Source: Prunella strophiata
Lineage: Eukaryota > Chordata > Aves > Passeriformes > Prunellidae
DNA: 64,000 nt
NCBI GenBank assembly: GCA_036583965.1
Contig: JAZBQD010000015.1
Location: forward strand, 65,502,330 to 65,566,329
Direction of reading: 5' to 3'
Shown: positions 45,601 to 58,250 of the stretch, one piece after another
How positions within the stretch are numbered: the stretch's first letter is position 1
How the letters are laid out: each line of letters starts with the position of its first letter
The notes under the pieces: generated by a model
Told to the model about the DNA's origin: nothing
What the model saw: only the letters and a program-made list of their open reading frames with translations
The model's database searches: none
Made by a program: the position numbers and the translations under genes

Positions 45601-48600
45601 GGTGGGGATAGCTGCTTGTTTAAATGTGTTGTTTCCTGTTTTCCCCTAAGTGATTTTGTGGCAGAGGGCCATGGGACAGATTGAAATTGTAAAAGTTGGT
45701 AGTGGATCACTGAGAATTTCTGTCATTCAATGTTTTAAAATTGGCTGCAGCTTATAGTGGCTCACTGTTTGTTGATTGTTGGTGACCATCTGAATACCTA
45801 CCAAGCCAGCAGTAGTTACTGGGTGAATGAGCTGGGTGAAGATGATCTACTACAGACACAACATGAACCTAAACTGTTTTGAATGCCAGTTTCTAGATTG
45901 CAGAAACTTCAAAAGCCTGATCAGGTTCTAGCCAGGCTAATTTCATTCTTCCTATCTGATGTTTTATTTTCTGAGTTGAATCAGAGTGTGTACACATCAG
46001 TGAAAGCTGTGAAGTGGATCTGTTTTTACCTTTTCTATAAGTTAATCTCACCAAGGACCAAAAAAAAAAACAAAGAGAAACAGGCTTTTGTGAGAATGTC
46101 TGTTTCAGGAAGAACTTAAAACTACTAAGAACTTTTCAAACTCAGAGTAACTAAGTCAGTGTAGAAATTAGAAACACCATTTACAAAGAACCTTCTTCCC
46201 TCACCTACTGTGATTTTGCAGCTGGTCTCAGCTCCCAGCATTTATTTTAATCAATACAGTGACTTTTCCTAGTTGCTTCAAATTATGCCAAGATTGTTCT
46301 GATGTGTAGGAAGGTCTTGCCATTCGCTCCTGAGGCCTGTCTTCTTTGCCTCTCCCAGGGGTTTCTCAGCATCCTCTATAACTGCAGGCTCCCAACCTGA
46401 TGCTGCAGCTCTCTCCTTCCAAGCTCCCGTGCAATTTACAGTCTTCTCTCCCCTTTGCACACTCAGTTACTCACCAAGGAGCAAGTAACCCTATGTCCTT
46501 TCAGCAGTCTGATGCTCTTAAGTGAAAAAAACACTCAAAGATAGGGAAAAAAACCCCAACAAATTAAACAGATAACAATTTTCACTAACACATAGCAGAT
46601 TCTTCATTTCTTTTTGTTTTTCTCTGAATCTCACTGTAGCATTGGTGGGTTTTGAGAACACATATGACTCCTGGGTAGTGAGATATAGAAAAGAGATGCT
46701 TCACCTGTACGTTCTTGCCCAAGCTTGGGAGTGGAGACAGAAAAGGCATAAAGAGCTCAGTCCTTTGTCTTGTTAAGAGGCCAAGCTTAGTGCAGCACAG
46801 AAGTCATCACAAGTCATTCCAGGTAAACCAGTATGTCAGCATCACACTCAGTGTTTAAACAAACTGATTCAGTAGATTTTACTGGGCAGGAGGATGACTC
46901 TGTACCCCTGCCTTCTGCGCTCTGGATTGAAAATAAGAGTACATGAATCTTAATCCAGGTTGCATTTTCAGACCTGTGAAAATAATGTGTATAGCTCATA
47001 CTTATAGCATTTATGAGGAAGACATGAACTCTTTTTGGTGTAGTAAACTAGGTAGAAGTAAAAGTGGTGGCTGGATCATGACCAATTCGAATTTTCCATG
47101 GTGTTTCCCACATTAGCCAACATTTCATAGCAAGACACCTTTAACTTAGAGGGACCAATGTTCACTTAGTACATTGCTGCATGTGTTGACTCTAAGATTT
47201 ATGGGGAGCTTAAATGGTCTCCAGAAAAAGTCACACATTAACTACCAGATAATAAAAATGAAGATTTTTTTCTTAGGAGCATGTTCAGGCCAGCACAGCT
47301 CACTTTAAACACATTAACATTGGTATTCCTTTATTTGAGAAGAACAGAAACATGCAACTGGTAAAGTAATGGAGATGAGCTGTTTGGAAACTTTGTGTGA
47401 TCTGGGGCACACATGGACAAGGATGGCATGTTGCACCTTAACGTAGTCACGTGCTTTTATGCCCAAATGAATGTACCTTCAGCAGAGTCTCATGCCAAAG
47501 AATAGTTTGGCAATGCCATGCCAAATAAATGCAAACTAAGTTTAGATTTCTTATGGATAGAAATGAATAGGGACAGTCTGTGTGCTTGCCTGTAGGATGG
47601 AAATTCTAATTTCACTCCCTCACCACCTCGTCTTCATCCCTTTTTCAAAGTTAATTTGGAGTTGCTGGATAAAAGGAGGGATGATCCATTCTTTAATTAC
47701 TCATTTAGCTTGCTATCAATTTGTACTTAATTAAGAACTAGAGGATTATATCTAAAAATGAGCCTAGCTGGTGCGCAGCTTTGTTTTGTTTCTCTTTGTA
47801 AGCAGAGGTGAGCTTACAGGGTGCTGTAGAAGTTCTGAGATAATGCATTTGTCTCCTTCACTGCTCTTCCACCTTACTTCTAGGACGACTGAATTAATGA
47901 ATATTTGAAGAATTGCTTAACTGAATACTTAAAGCTGAATGTCAGGGTCCTTAAGGTATGACAATCATGTCAACTACTCCTGGTAACAGAGAGCCATGAT
48001 CCTGGTGGGCAGGGGAGAAAAGCTTGGAAAGGTGTCGAGGTACAGCTAAAAGTCACCTCCTCAGACTGCAGGCATAATCTGCTGCAAATGTGTGAAAAAG
48101 CAAACATAAATCATTCCTGTTGTTCTTGTCTCAGAGAAACGTGAGTGCCGTACAAAGAACAAAGCACATGCTCGTAACTGAATTCTTTTTAGTACCTATT
48201 CTCCTATCTAATATACACACAGTATTCTGTAAATAAGACTATATAGATTTTTATATAATCATTTGTGAAAAACCTGCATCTTTTGAGAACTGCTATGATT
48301 TTGCTGTGATGTGTTGTAGTAAATTCAAAAATAAAATATTTATGTCATGGTAATACTAATTTTGTTGTTGTTCACTTGCAACAACTGATTCATTATACAG
48401 CTCTATGGACATGTACAAACTGGAACAAACCCATCTGCAAATTCACAGCAAATTTGAATCAAATTAGATGAAGGATTTGCATTTTATGAAAGTTTGAAAA
48501 TTACATCATGTTTTTCAATATTTCCCTAACTTTCTATTTGGCTCATTATACCTATGGAATAGCTTGTCCTAGAAATTTAAATTTATTTAATCTGTTAGTT

Positions 48601-49973
48601 TTGGCAAAGACTGATGTCTTGAGCAGTTGCAGAGGCCTTGTTGGCAGAATTAATTAGCAGCTAATAACATTAATAACATGGTTTCTTGCATACCTCAAGG
48701 GCATCACAGTACAGATGAATTCCACATGGTCCTAAAAAGGAATGAAGCAGTGGAGCAAATCAAAAGGGGATATACAGACTCATTCTTGCTTATCGGTTGA
48801 CACACATTCTTGAAAGCCAAAATCATAAACTATGTATTCTGGAGCATAGCTCATTGGGAAATTTATGCTGACAAAATAAGCTTTAGTGCATTCGAGGTGG
48901 CTACAGCGTATGGGCTATTTAGTTATGATGAATGGATGAACTGAGGATTAGTGTTACAGCAGCAGAGTCAAGGATGTGGAAACAACCTTAATCATGTCTC
49001 TTCTTGACTCAGAGTATTTGAGTTCATAAGTAAGTGTGCAGATGAATGTTCATTTATAAGATTGCTAGATTTTTCTAAATCTTTTCCCTTGAACAGTATT
49101 TAAATTGACTGGCAATTTTAGTAGGTTTTTTCTCTGCATTTATTCACATACAGGTGAAACAGAAAATGTATTAGCTGTTGGGATGCAGTTCAGTCCCACT
49201 CTGTAACCCAGGGCATGCCCACTTGCTTTTCTGTGCATCCGTTTGTTCCTTTTCTATCTTACTTTGCAATTTGATTATGAGGATTTATTCACCCACATCT
49301 AGACATCTCTTCAATACCCTGAACACCAGGTTACTGTAGCAGAGCAGATAAATGCTGCATTTTAAATATACTTTGTTAAGTGTTTCTGTGACAGGGCTTT
49401 AAGCTAATGCAGTGCTATGAAGCCCTTAACAAGGAGAAAGACTTGTCGGTGGTGACAGGCAACTCAGGTAGTAAGTCTGAAGTGTGACATGAGCAATTAG
49501 ATGCTGCACAAACAAGTAGGGTGTCTCTGGTTTAGGGAAGGATTATTAAGGGTCTGCCCAAGGTGCCAGTAGAGTTGTATAGATTTGGAACATCTAAGAG
49601 CAGTCTTGAAAGGAAAAAATGGGAATTAATCCGATGGTATTGCTAAAGACTGGGATGGGTGCTCAGTGTGCAGGTAAAGTCTCCTCTCAAGTAGAAAGCT
49701 CATAGTAGAAGATAACTGCTGCACAATGTGTGGTGTAAGGAAGCAATGAAATATTTATAAAGGATAGTCAGAGATAGAAATAACTGGAGTTCTAGTTACA
49801 GGACCACTAGACCCTACAATATACAATTTATGGTCATGTGTGGCTGATCCAGGGTTGACTCTAGCTGCATGTCTGGGTGAGCTGACTGAGATTGCCTCCT
49901 AAAGGCAAGAGGACTGGAAAGAGGCTCTGGAGAAGCCAGTCAGGGTCTGTGGATCAGCTGACATGGCATTATG
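39611..49973. other. long non-coding stretch, no recognised gene
   Basis: More than 10 kb without a recognised gene or mobile element. Frames such as 39616-39945 plus and 41863-42240 minus have no motifs. The part at 47000-49940 is AT-rich and almost free of frames over 60 codons. It has clustered TGCCAAA half-sites at 47492-47525 and TAAT-rich words at about 48650-48680. A-rich runs occur at about 45350-45372 and 46060-46072. Confidence 0.6.
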
Positions 49974-50129
49974 GGAACCATAACCCTGACATGGGTTAGT
50001 GGAAAGGTCAAAGGAACCATAACCCTGACATGGGTTAGTAGAAAGGTCAAAGGAACCATAACCCTGACATGGGTTAGTGGAAAGGTCAAAGGAACCATAA
50101 CCCTGACATGGGTTAGTAGAAAGGTCAAA
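49974..50129. repeat. 39-bp minisatellite, 4 copies, alternating A-B-A-B
   Basis: Four head-to-tail 39-bp units lie at 49974-50012, 50013-50051, 50052-50090 and 50091-50129. They are identical except at unit position 28, which reads G, A, G, A in order. The array is therefore a duplicated 78-bp dimer. Because 39 is a multiple of three, both strands stay open: the plus frame repeats a 13-residue unit GTITLTWVSGKVK with G or R at residue 10. A partial match (CTGACATGG, about 49959) just before the array suggests the seed. The long frames here reflect the repeat, not a protein. Each unit has one AGGTCA half-site. Confidence 0.97.
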
Positions 50130-51248
50130 GAAAGGCCCTGGAAGATGCAGTGAGTGACAAGGACTGGAAGAACATGTCTAATACACATGTTATTGCAGTA
50201 CCATCTAGGTTTGGGTATGTGTGAGAGAAAGAATAGTCTCCTGATGTGCTTCAATATGTGCTTTGTATTAAAGGAAGAAGAATTACTGCTTTCCTGCAAG
50301 TGTCTGGCCAGCTCAGATGTTAACTAGCCAGTGGGCTAGAAGGGCTAATATTTAATTTCCAAAAGGGGAGTTCCTAGGTTTAATGAGCTCCAGAACTTCA
50401 CTTGTGCAAAATCAGATATGAAATAAAAATTCTTAAATTTCAAATGCATAAATATCTTGATTTTTATTATGCTAATTGAGGCATTTCAGACAGAAGCTTC
50501 TAAAGAACCGCACACAATGTATAATCTGACCTGTGCTCAAGAAAGTTTTGCAAGTGCAGGCTTTGCATCTTATTTTGAGCCCAGCTGTAAAACCTAAAAT
50601 ACCAAGTGTACAATAACTCACCTTGGCAGCAAACTGTCTTTTAATTATGAGATATGGTGCTGACCTGATGAAGCATGGAAAAAAAATTCCATAGAAGGCC
50701 TCCAAAATATGATGTTGTAGCCTGTGCATCACTAAGCTAACAGCTATGCACAGTGGGAGGAAATTAATAGTCTTCTTTATGAAAAGAACTCAAGTCTGTT
50801 TATGCTATTTATTGGTGCTTTGTGGGGAGGCATGTTTATTATCTGGCACTGGTCCTAGCTCTTGCTCAACTCACTCTACTAATGGTGTTTTTCCTACCTG
50901 CCCATGCAGTGAACTCAGTGCTAGAGTCTGTGAGTAAAACTGTTTCTACCCCATGCACCATCCTGAGAAGCAAAAGAGAGGACTTCTCTCAAAGCAAAGT
51001 GCCATCAGCCAGGAGAGTGACATACAAAATATCTCCACAGCACAAAGCCTATAACTGTCTGACCATCCCTGCACGAGCATCACAGAAAGAGTATTGTGGG
51101 AAAGCAATGAGGCACAGAGTGACCTTCTTACACCAGCTGAGAGCTGAGCCCACAGGCTCTTTTTTGTCATAACATTGTCAGCCACACAGTTCAGTGCCTT
51201 TCATCATGATTGATTAATCAGGTTCTAAGAAAAATTATATTAAGCCAG

Positions 51249-51310
51249 AAGTGGTTTTTTTGTTGTTGGTTTTGGTCTTGGTGGGGATTTTTTTTAGTAT
51301 TATTGTTTTA
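51249..51310. repeat. T/G-rich low-complexity tract
   Basis: GTTTTTTTGTTGTTGG-type sequence, followed by GGTGGGGATTTTTTTT and ATTATTGTTTT. Low complexity. Confidence 0.75.
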
Positions 51311-54300
51311 ATCTATGTCCTCTGCAGGCTTTCATTGATGAAAACAGCCTTCATACAGTGGTGAAAACATAAGCACATCATAAGAATATTTGAAAGTATC
51401 AAATGAACAACACATTTCTTCTGACAGCCTCCTCAGAAGCCCTTAATCCATGCTGCCTGCTGTTCAGCATATCAGCTGTTACCTGGCAGGAGGGACCAAG
51501 GCACACCTCCTTGTTCCGAAGCACTGCGAGTGCTGTCCCCAGCCCTGGCTGCCACTGGACAGTGCCTGGGCAGCACTGGTGGGGTGTCAGGTGGGGCTGC
51601 ATCCTTCTGTTCAAAAATCATCCCTGCTGAGGGATGTGCAAAGCCTCTGGAAGGAATAGAGTGCCCTGGCACGTATCTCTGACTTGCTTTTGTTTAGGAT
51701 TTTCCCCTCTTTGTATGAGCAGCTTTGAATGGAATGACTTTTGGTGTGGTGGATGGAGCTAGGGATCCATGGTTTATGAAAGCATACCAGGCTTATGCCA
51801 GTGTTCTCAGTAGGAGTCTGAGGGAGCTGGTGAGAGAAGAGTCAACAGTGTCCTCTGTTATTCTTGAAATACTCTCTGCTTTCTGGCATTTTTATAAAGG
51901 TGTGTTTTGCAAAGGTTAATTATCATCTTAAGTCACAAATTGTCACTAAGGTGGGATCTTCCACTTGTGAAGGAAAAGGATGAGACTGCTGGGAATAGAA
52001 TAAAAAAGCAGAGAAAAAAATTCAGACATCTGAATGCAGTCAGACCTCTTAGGGCTGGGGATGATCTTGAAAATCTTTTATTTCAACAGGATGACAAATT
52101 CAGAGAAGACCAAGTTGTTCTTTTTTTCTAAACAGTTCTATCTGTTTTCCTGAGTTGTTCTTTTTTACCCTATGGTTCCTCTCCTTGTCTCCCACCACTG
52201 GCATATCTAGTTTATCAGGAAATCAGCAAGCCAGGAAATAAGACATGTGGTGCAGTTTCTGGAAATACCTCAGACTAGAAGCTGAGGATGAGGGTACAAT
52301 GTTAGCAAGCTTTTGTGAAAACCTGCAGCCTTCATGACTGATTTTGGTGGATTTTTTTAATTTTCAGAATTATTTCTAAGGACAAAGGCTAGGAAGAGTT
52401 TGTTTTTTTAAAAAATAGGGGTTATCCTTTAAGTTTTGCCTAGAGTAGGCTGACCCATCACCTGGTAGCTCTCGGTGTTTACCTGTCTGTTTCCACAAAT
52501 CTGTCACCAACAGCTGTGAAGGAACCACTTTTCCTGCTTGAGGATTCTGAAGGTCTGCCTGCTGCACTTTGGCCTTCAATGTTCTTGCTAAATTATTCAC
52601 ATTGGTCTGAAGCCTACTGGGTTTGTTGTACTTCATGTCAAGGGTTGCAAGAAAAATCCAGTACTAAATTTCTAAATATTTTGCTGCACTTGCCAGTCTT
52701 TGGCATGCTGAGGTTTATGAAAAACTTCTTAGCAAAACCTGTGAAGCCTCTCCAGGTGCTCAGAGGAAGGCACAAGTGCTAGAAATCCCTTGGGGCAGTT
52801 CTGTTGTGAGATCCAGCGTGGTTCTCTTGCTCCCTTCTCAGATGGATGATGTTCACTACTACCAGTGCACAAATCATGTCACTCACAATGACGTCCTATT
52901 GTAGGACCTCCTGCACCAACTCTTATGCTTTAAGTTAAATAGTGGCCATTTATTACTGTATGGTGCACTTCCAACAGCTCTAATCCATATGGATAAGAAA
53001 TCCAGAAGAGAAAGTGCTTTCAGAGATGCTATTAATGGCTGTAGCATTTACTCTTCATCAGACCCTTAATTTAGTTTGACAAAACTGCTCTTGCTTTATT
53101 GATGACTCAGTTCTGTGCTGGTTTTGTGGCTTCTTGTAGCAGCTGGTGTATCAGCCTGTTAAGCATGTGCCCCAAGGCAGGAGAGAGACACAAACTACAA
53201 GTGCCAGGTCATGTGGGGGCAGGCTCTAAAGGTTTCCATCTATTTAAATGGGAGCCAGACACCTTAGTACTTAGGAAGAAAATATCTGGGCCTTACTTTT
53301 TAGTGTACCTATCATGTATTATATCACTCATTTTCCCTAAATCTTGAAAAAGCAAGACAAGATATGTGGATACACAAATGCTAGTGATGCGTTTGGAACA
53401 AAAATAAATTATGACTGACAATGACCATCTAATTGAAGGGACCTCATTTGTTACACAAGCCACACAGGAGCTCATTGCAACAAGCTGTAAACTAATTGCT
53501 ACCCTTGTGTAAAAATTAGGGGAATAATTAGGGTTTTGTTTTATTTTAGACACTTGTACTTCTGTGTACCAAATTGAGAGGAACTACCATGAGAAGGTCA
53601 AAAGATCGAGGGAGAAGAAGAAACTCGATGGAGAAATCTGTACTCTGAATTATGCATATGCTGCTGTAAGAGGATCTTGCCAAGCCTTAGAAAATATAAG
53701 CAGGAATTCATGGTTGTAGGGTCAGATTTGTTTTCTTTTTGTGCTGAGCACTCTCTCTGTTTCCTTTAAAATGTATTATGTCTTCAACAGAATGGTTGGG
53801 GATCCCTGCATAAAAGAAGGAAGCGTAGGTGGGTGAGCCTTGCAGAGTGCATGTATGGTTAGTTTTTTTGGTTCTTGACCTAGAACTGAAATTCCACCTC
53901 AGGAAGGAAAAGAGTCACAGCCCAAAACCACAGCAAACCAGACCAGACACATTCAAACCAGACCAGAAATAGGTACAGGGTCTCAGCTCTCTCTGTCTCA
54001 TGACAGGTGGCTTGATGCAAGTGTACCTTGAGGAAGACAGCAATTGCCCCTGCTGCCACATTCACCTGAGCCTCATGTTTAAATACCTTCTAGGCAAAAC
54101 AACTTCTAGTTGTTTTGGCAAGAGGAAATTCTGTCCTTCATACTTGGATAAAATCTTGTAACTTTTCTTCAAGATTCCTTTTTCTGCATAAATGGCATGT
54201 CTGGCCAAGACATTTGTTTTACTGAGTAAATAGGAGGAAGAAGACAACAAACTTTGGCGATACCAGTCACTCTCCAGGAAAAAAGGTGATGCTGCTGCAG

Positions 54301-57300
54301 GCTGGATTTTTCATTCAGATTTTCTCCAGCCCCCTCAGAGCAGGAATCATCTCAGTTCAGCAGTGCTGCTGTCATTTTACTTGCTGCAGCTAAGTGCTGA
54401 GTTGCACCTCACAAATTTGCACATTTGCCCCCTGGAAGGTCTGCAAATGCTGAGGTGATGAAAGCTTATATCAAGCCTGGAACAGACCAATTAAAATTTG
54501 AAGCCTGTTTCAAATATGTGTTTCTGTTTTTCAGTGGAGTTGCTTTGGTACTGAGGAACTGAACTTCCCTTCTGAGTACTTCTCATGGGCACTGTAGTGA
54601 TTAAATTATATAGCTCTATCTTTTGATCTGGAATCAAAGTGCTTCTCAGCCTCTTAGTGTTCTGGATACGAGAATAGATCGAGGGAGTGTTGCTCTGGTC
54701 ATTACATAACCAACAGTTGGCAAAGATGGCATTTATTTCTGGTGATTACACACTAATTAGCATTTAGCTGATTCCAAATAAAAAAAAATGTAATAGTTCT
54801 TTGCAACACTAATGAAAAAGTTAATAGTAATACTGTGTAATTTGCTTGTGATGAGAGTGTACACTGAGGGTCAGTTAGTGCTGCTGCTCACTTGGGTTTT
54901 GGCTCATAAAAATGAAATTATATGACTATATTAAGTTTCATCTGGCTTTTAGGATTCATTGAGCTGGAATCTAGTTTCATTTCCCTTAGAATAATTACTG
55001 AGTATTGCATGGTTTTGTGACGTTAGTCAGGATTTATGCTGATGTAACTGAGATCAGGTTTCAACCTCAAAGGTGTGCAATTACAGTGGGAAAGGATGGA
55101 GGAGTATTTGTGGTTGATTACTTACTGCACTGGGTTGTCATTGGTCTCTTTTTGGGCCGACAGTGACAGATTGCTCTGTCACACCAGCTCAGGACTGAGT
55201 AAGTCAAAGAGCCTGGGCTTGCAGTGTTGGATTTCCCAAGGAAAAGGCTGGGTGGCAAGGTTACTGCCCACTGTTTCAATATCCATTCCTATCAGGGAGG
55301 GGACACTGAGAGACACTAACTGAGGTACAAACCACATTGAATACATGCAGCTGCTTTCACCCTGACTTTGACTAATTTTGCATATGATGGAACATTTTGA
55401 GGACACTTTTTGTTTGCTTTACAACCAGTGAGAGCCTTGACAGGAATTATATTCTCCTTGTGTATCCTTCTAAACAAAGATGTGGCAGGATGTCAGCATC
55501 CCAACAGGATACTATCTGAACACAACAGAAAAGCAGTGTCTGGAAGGGATTTTGAGGACAAAAAGAGTCTGAATGCAATTAAATTATAAGAGGATGGTGA
55601 TTAAAATTCCCCTGGGTTTTGAAATGAATATATAACATGGTTCTAACCAAAAGCAAGTGTCCATTTTCTAAGACAACATGTTAAGACAGCTGAGTGAAAA
55701 TGGGCCATTCAGTGTCTCTGACTAGCCATGCAGACATGCATACCTGAGTGCTAGTGAATCTTCCATCACCTTTCCATTTTGGAAAAAAAAAATAAAAACA
55801 ACAAACGCAGAATACTAGCCTTATTATCAGTCCAGAGTTTCAGTGTTCTCTTTTTACTTGATGTAAATCCATAAAGTAGAAGTAAATGGAGATGTCAGTG
55901 TATAAAAAAAGAGAAATCTAACTCCCTGAAGAAGAATTAAAATGTAAGATACCACATGAATTGTAGTCTTTCAACACAGTAGAGCAGCATTTCTTACTCC
56001 AATTCATTATTTTAAACTTAGTTTTATTGGGAGAACAATTAGTTAAAAATAAGGCATTCTATTTCATGCAGTAAAGCTAGTGAGGAAAGGTTTCACAGTG
56101 CTACAGCAATTTCTGATTCAAAGTCCATAATGCTGTGAGACATCTGGATACTTTTTTTCCTCTAAATAGGTTGACCCTTCTGCAGTTCTCTTGAGTGAAA
56201 TTCTGGCTTCATTAAAATCAAAAGCAAAATTCTTACTGACTTCTGTGGGCCAGGATTTTGTCTTGGCACACTTTCCTTAAGAACCTTTTGTCTTTCAGAC
56301 CATGGCTCAGTGGAGCACTTAAACATATGGTTACCTCTCCAAATGTCTATTTGTTATGAGAAAAATGCTCTTGAAAATATGTTCATCATCAAGATAGGTA
56401 ATACTAGCACCACTCAGAGACATCAGCTGGGAGAGAAATACATTTTGAGGGAAATGTTCCTATTTTATTTATTTTATCCTGTGAACACTTAGTTTGCCTG
56501 AAAGAATCCAATGGGTGCACTTTTTCTTTAGATTTGCCTAGTAACTTTTCATCCCTGGCTTCCATAGAAGCAGGAGTGCTTTGATGAATATTGCTGTGGA
56601 GATAATTAATTCCAGTGTTTCATCAGCTGTATATTACAAGTAGAAGAAAGAAGGGAGGCTAAAGAATCAGAAACTTAAATAGCCAGATTAAAAGAATGTG
56701 GCTTGTAGAAAGATTATGCTGCTGCTCTAGTTCTTCCAAGGAAGAATTTAATTAGTTGCCTGTTCACTACGTTTTATTATGCTGTTCAGATTTATGAGAC
56801 AAAAAAAGGTGAAAATTTATCTATTTGCTGCTTCTTTCAATATTCTGCCAAAAAAGGGAACATTTAGGTCAAAAGTTACTGTTCTGCTGAAGAAAGGGAA
56901 TTGCAGATTGCTGAGGGCAATCTCATTAGCATCAGTATCTGCTTCTCTGCATGAGCGGCAATAAGTGGATGTCACAGCTGAAGAACAAATGAGAACATAC
57001 TGCACCAAATATCATCTTCCCTGATGCAGCTTTTTACCTCTGGTGAAAGCCCAGTGATTTGTGGAACTTCCTCTCTGGCAAGCTTTGGACTGTTGCTCTG
57101 CACTCCTTGCAATGGGGTTCTCAGGAGAAGTCAGCATGATGCAGAAGCAAGGGCAGTCACAGGCCTTGCTGCAAGAGACTCCCTGTGAGACAGTGCTCAG
57201 CTCTGTAAGCAGCATGAGCTGCTCATACAGCCAGGTACTGCAGGCAGCAATGGTCAGTGGCAAGTACCTGGCTCAGGAATACAGTCAGAGCTGAGCCAAG

Positions 57301-58221
57301 GAGCTGCTCTGAAGAAAGCCTCTTAATGCCATCAAACGTCTACCACTGGTCCCCTAAATTTTTAATTAAAAAATATCTATATGTAAGTATAGCCAAACAG
57401 GCAAATTTCAAATGGTGCATCTCTTGGAAGAAATGTGAATATTTTATTGAAATCAACAAAAACTGTAGTTCTGACTTGGAAACATTACACCATGTATTCC
57501 ATCTGCACATACTGGGCCTTTGCATTGAGATGTCTGTAGTAGAAGAAATGGCTGCTGTAATTTGCATTCATCTCATTAGTTGGTTTATAGAATGCCCTGA
57601 AGAGAGACTTTTTGTGGGAGTCAGTATGAGCAGATGGAAATAAGAGACCTAATAATAAAATGCATGCTTAAGAATGACATAAAATTTTACACAAAGGCAG
57701 AGAAAATTGAACATGGATCCCAGTTACTTTTAAGACAGGAATAGTTGTACCAGTGTGAGGGGAAGAATTTGGCCCAGTGGATATTGCTAATTTGATTTTA
57801 TGTACAAATACAGAGATGCTGGGAGCATACAGTATTGATAATTAGGGCTTCAGGGTACTGGATATACTGCATAACTCCTCTGAGCTATGGAGTGCATACA
57901 TGCTGCAACCACAAGTTAAAACAATACAAGCAGTGAGAGAATTTGGGCAATTTACTTTTTCCCCAACTCCATGTCAGAAGCATGCCACTTGAATTCTAAG
58001 AAGACACTCCCAGTGATATTTCCATTAACTGAACCCAGTCTCCAAGGAGGAGGTGAATGGGAGGAGAAGGGTGTTCACTTTTCCTGTCTCCAGTGAAGCA
58101 TTTTCTCATACCTATGACTAAGGAGGGAATTTTGCAGCTGAGGCTAGTTTTCCTTTCTGGCTACTGTGTTTCTTAATACAGTGGTAGGAGCAAACACTGC
58201 TTAACTTTGGTCACTTGGCTT

Positions 58222-58250
58222 GGGGAGAAAAGGGAGAAAAGGGGGAAGGG
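58222..58250 (+). other. predicted G-quadruplex motif
   Basis: Four G-runs (GGGG, GGG, GGGGG, GGG) are separated by loops of 6, 6 and 2 bases (AGAAAA, AGAAAA, AA). This meets the common G3+N1-7 rule. The repeated AGAAAAGGG word suggests a small purine-rich tandem repeat. Confidence 0.8.

Noticed and set aside
49940..50299. 119-codon minus frame and 60-codon plus frame with 13-residue repeats
   Set aside because: Products of a 39-bp minisatellite whose period is divisible by three. This keeps frames open without selection.
57061..57294. Plus-strand frame ending in a GKYLAQEYSQS-like tail
   Set aside because: It looked protein-like at first, but the frame opens with GTG right after an in-frame stop. 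The internal ATG leaves only 60 codons, and no splice sites or homology were recognised.
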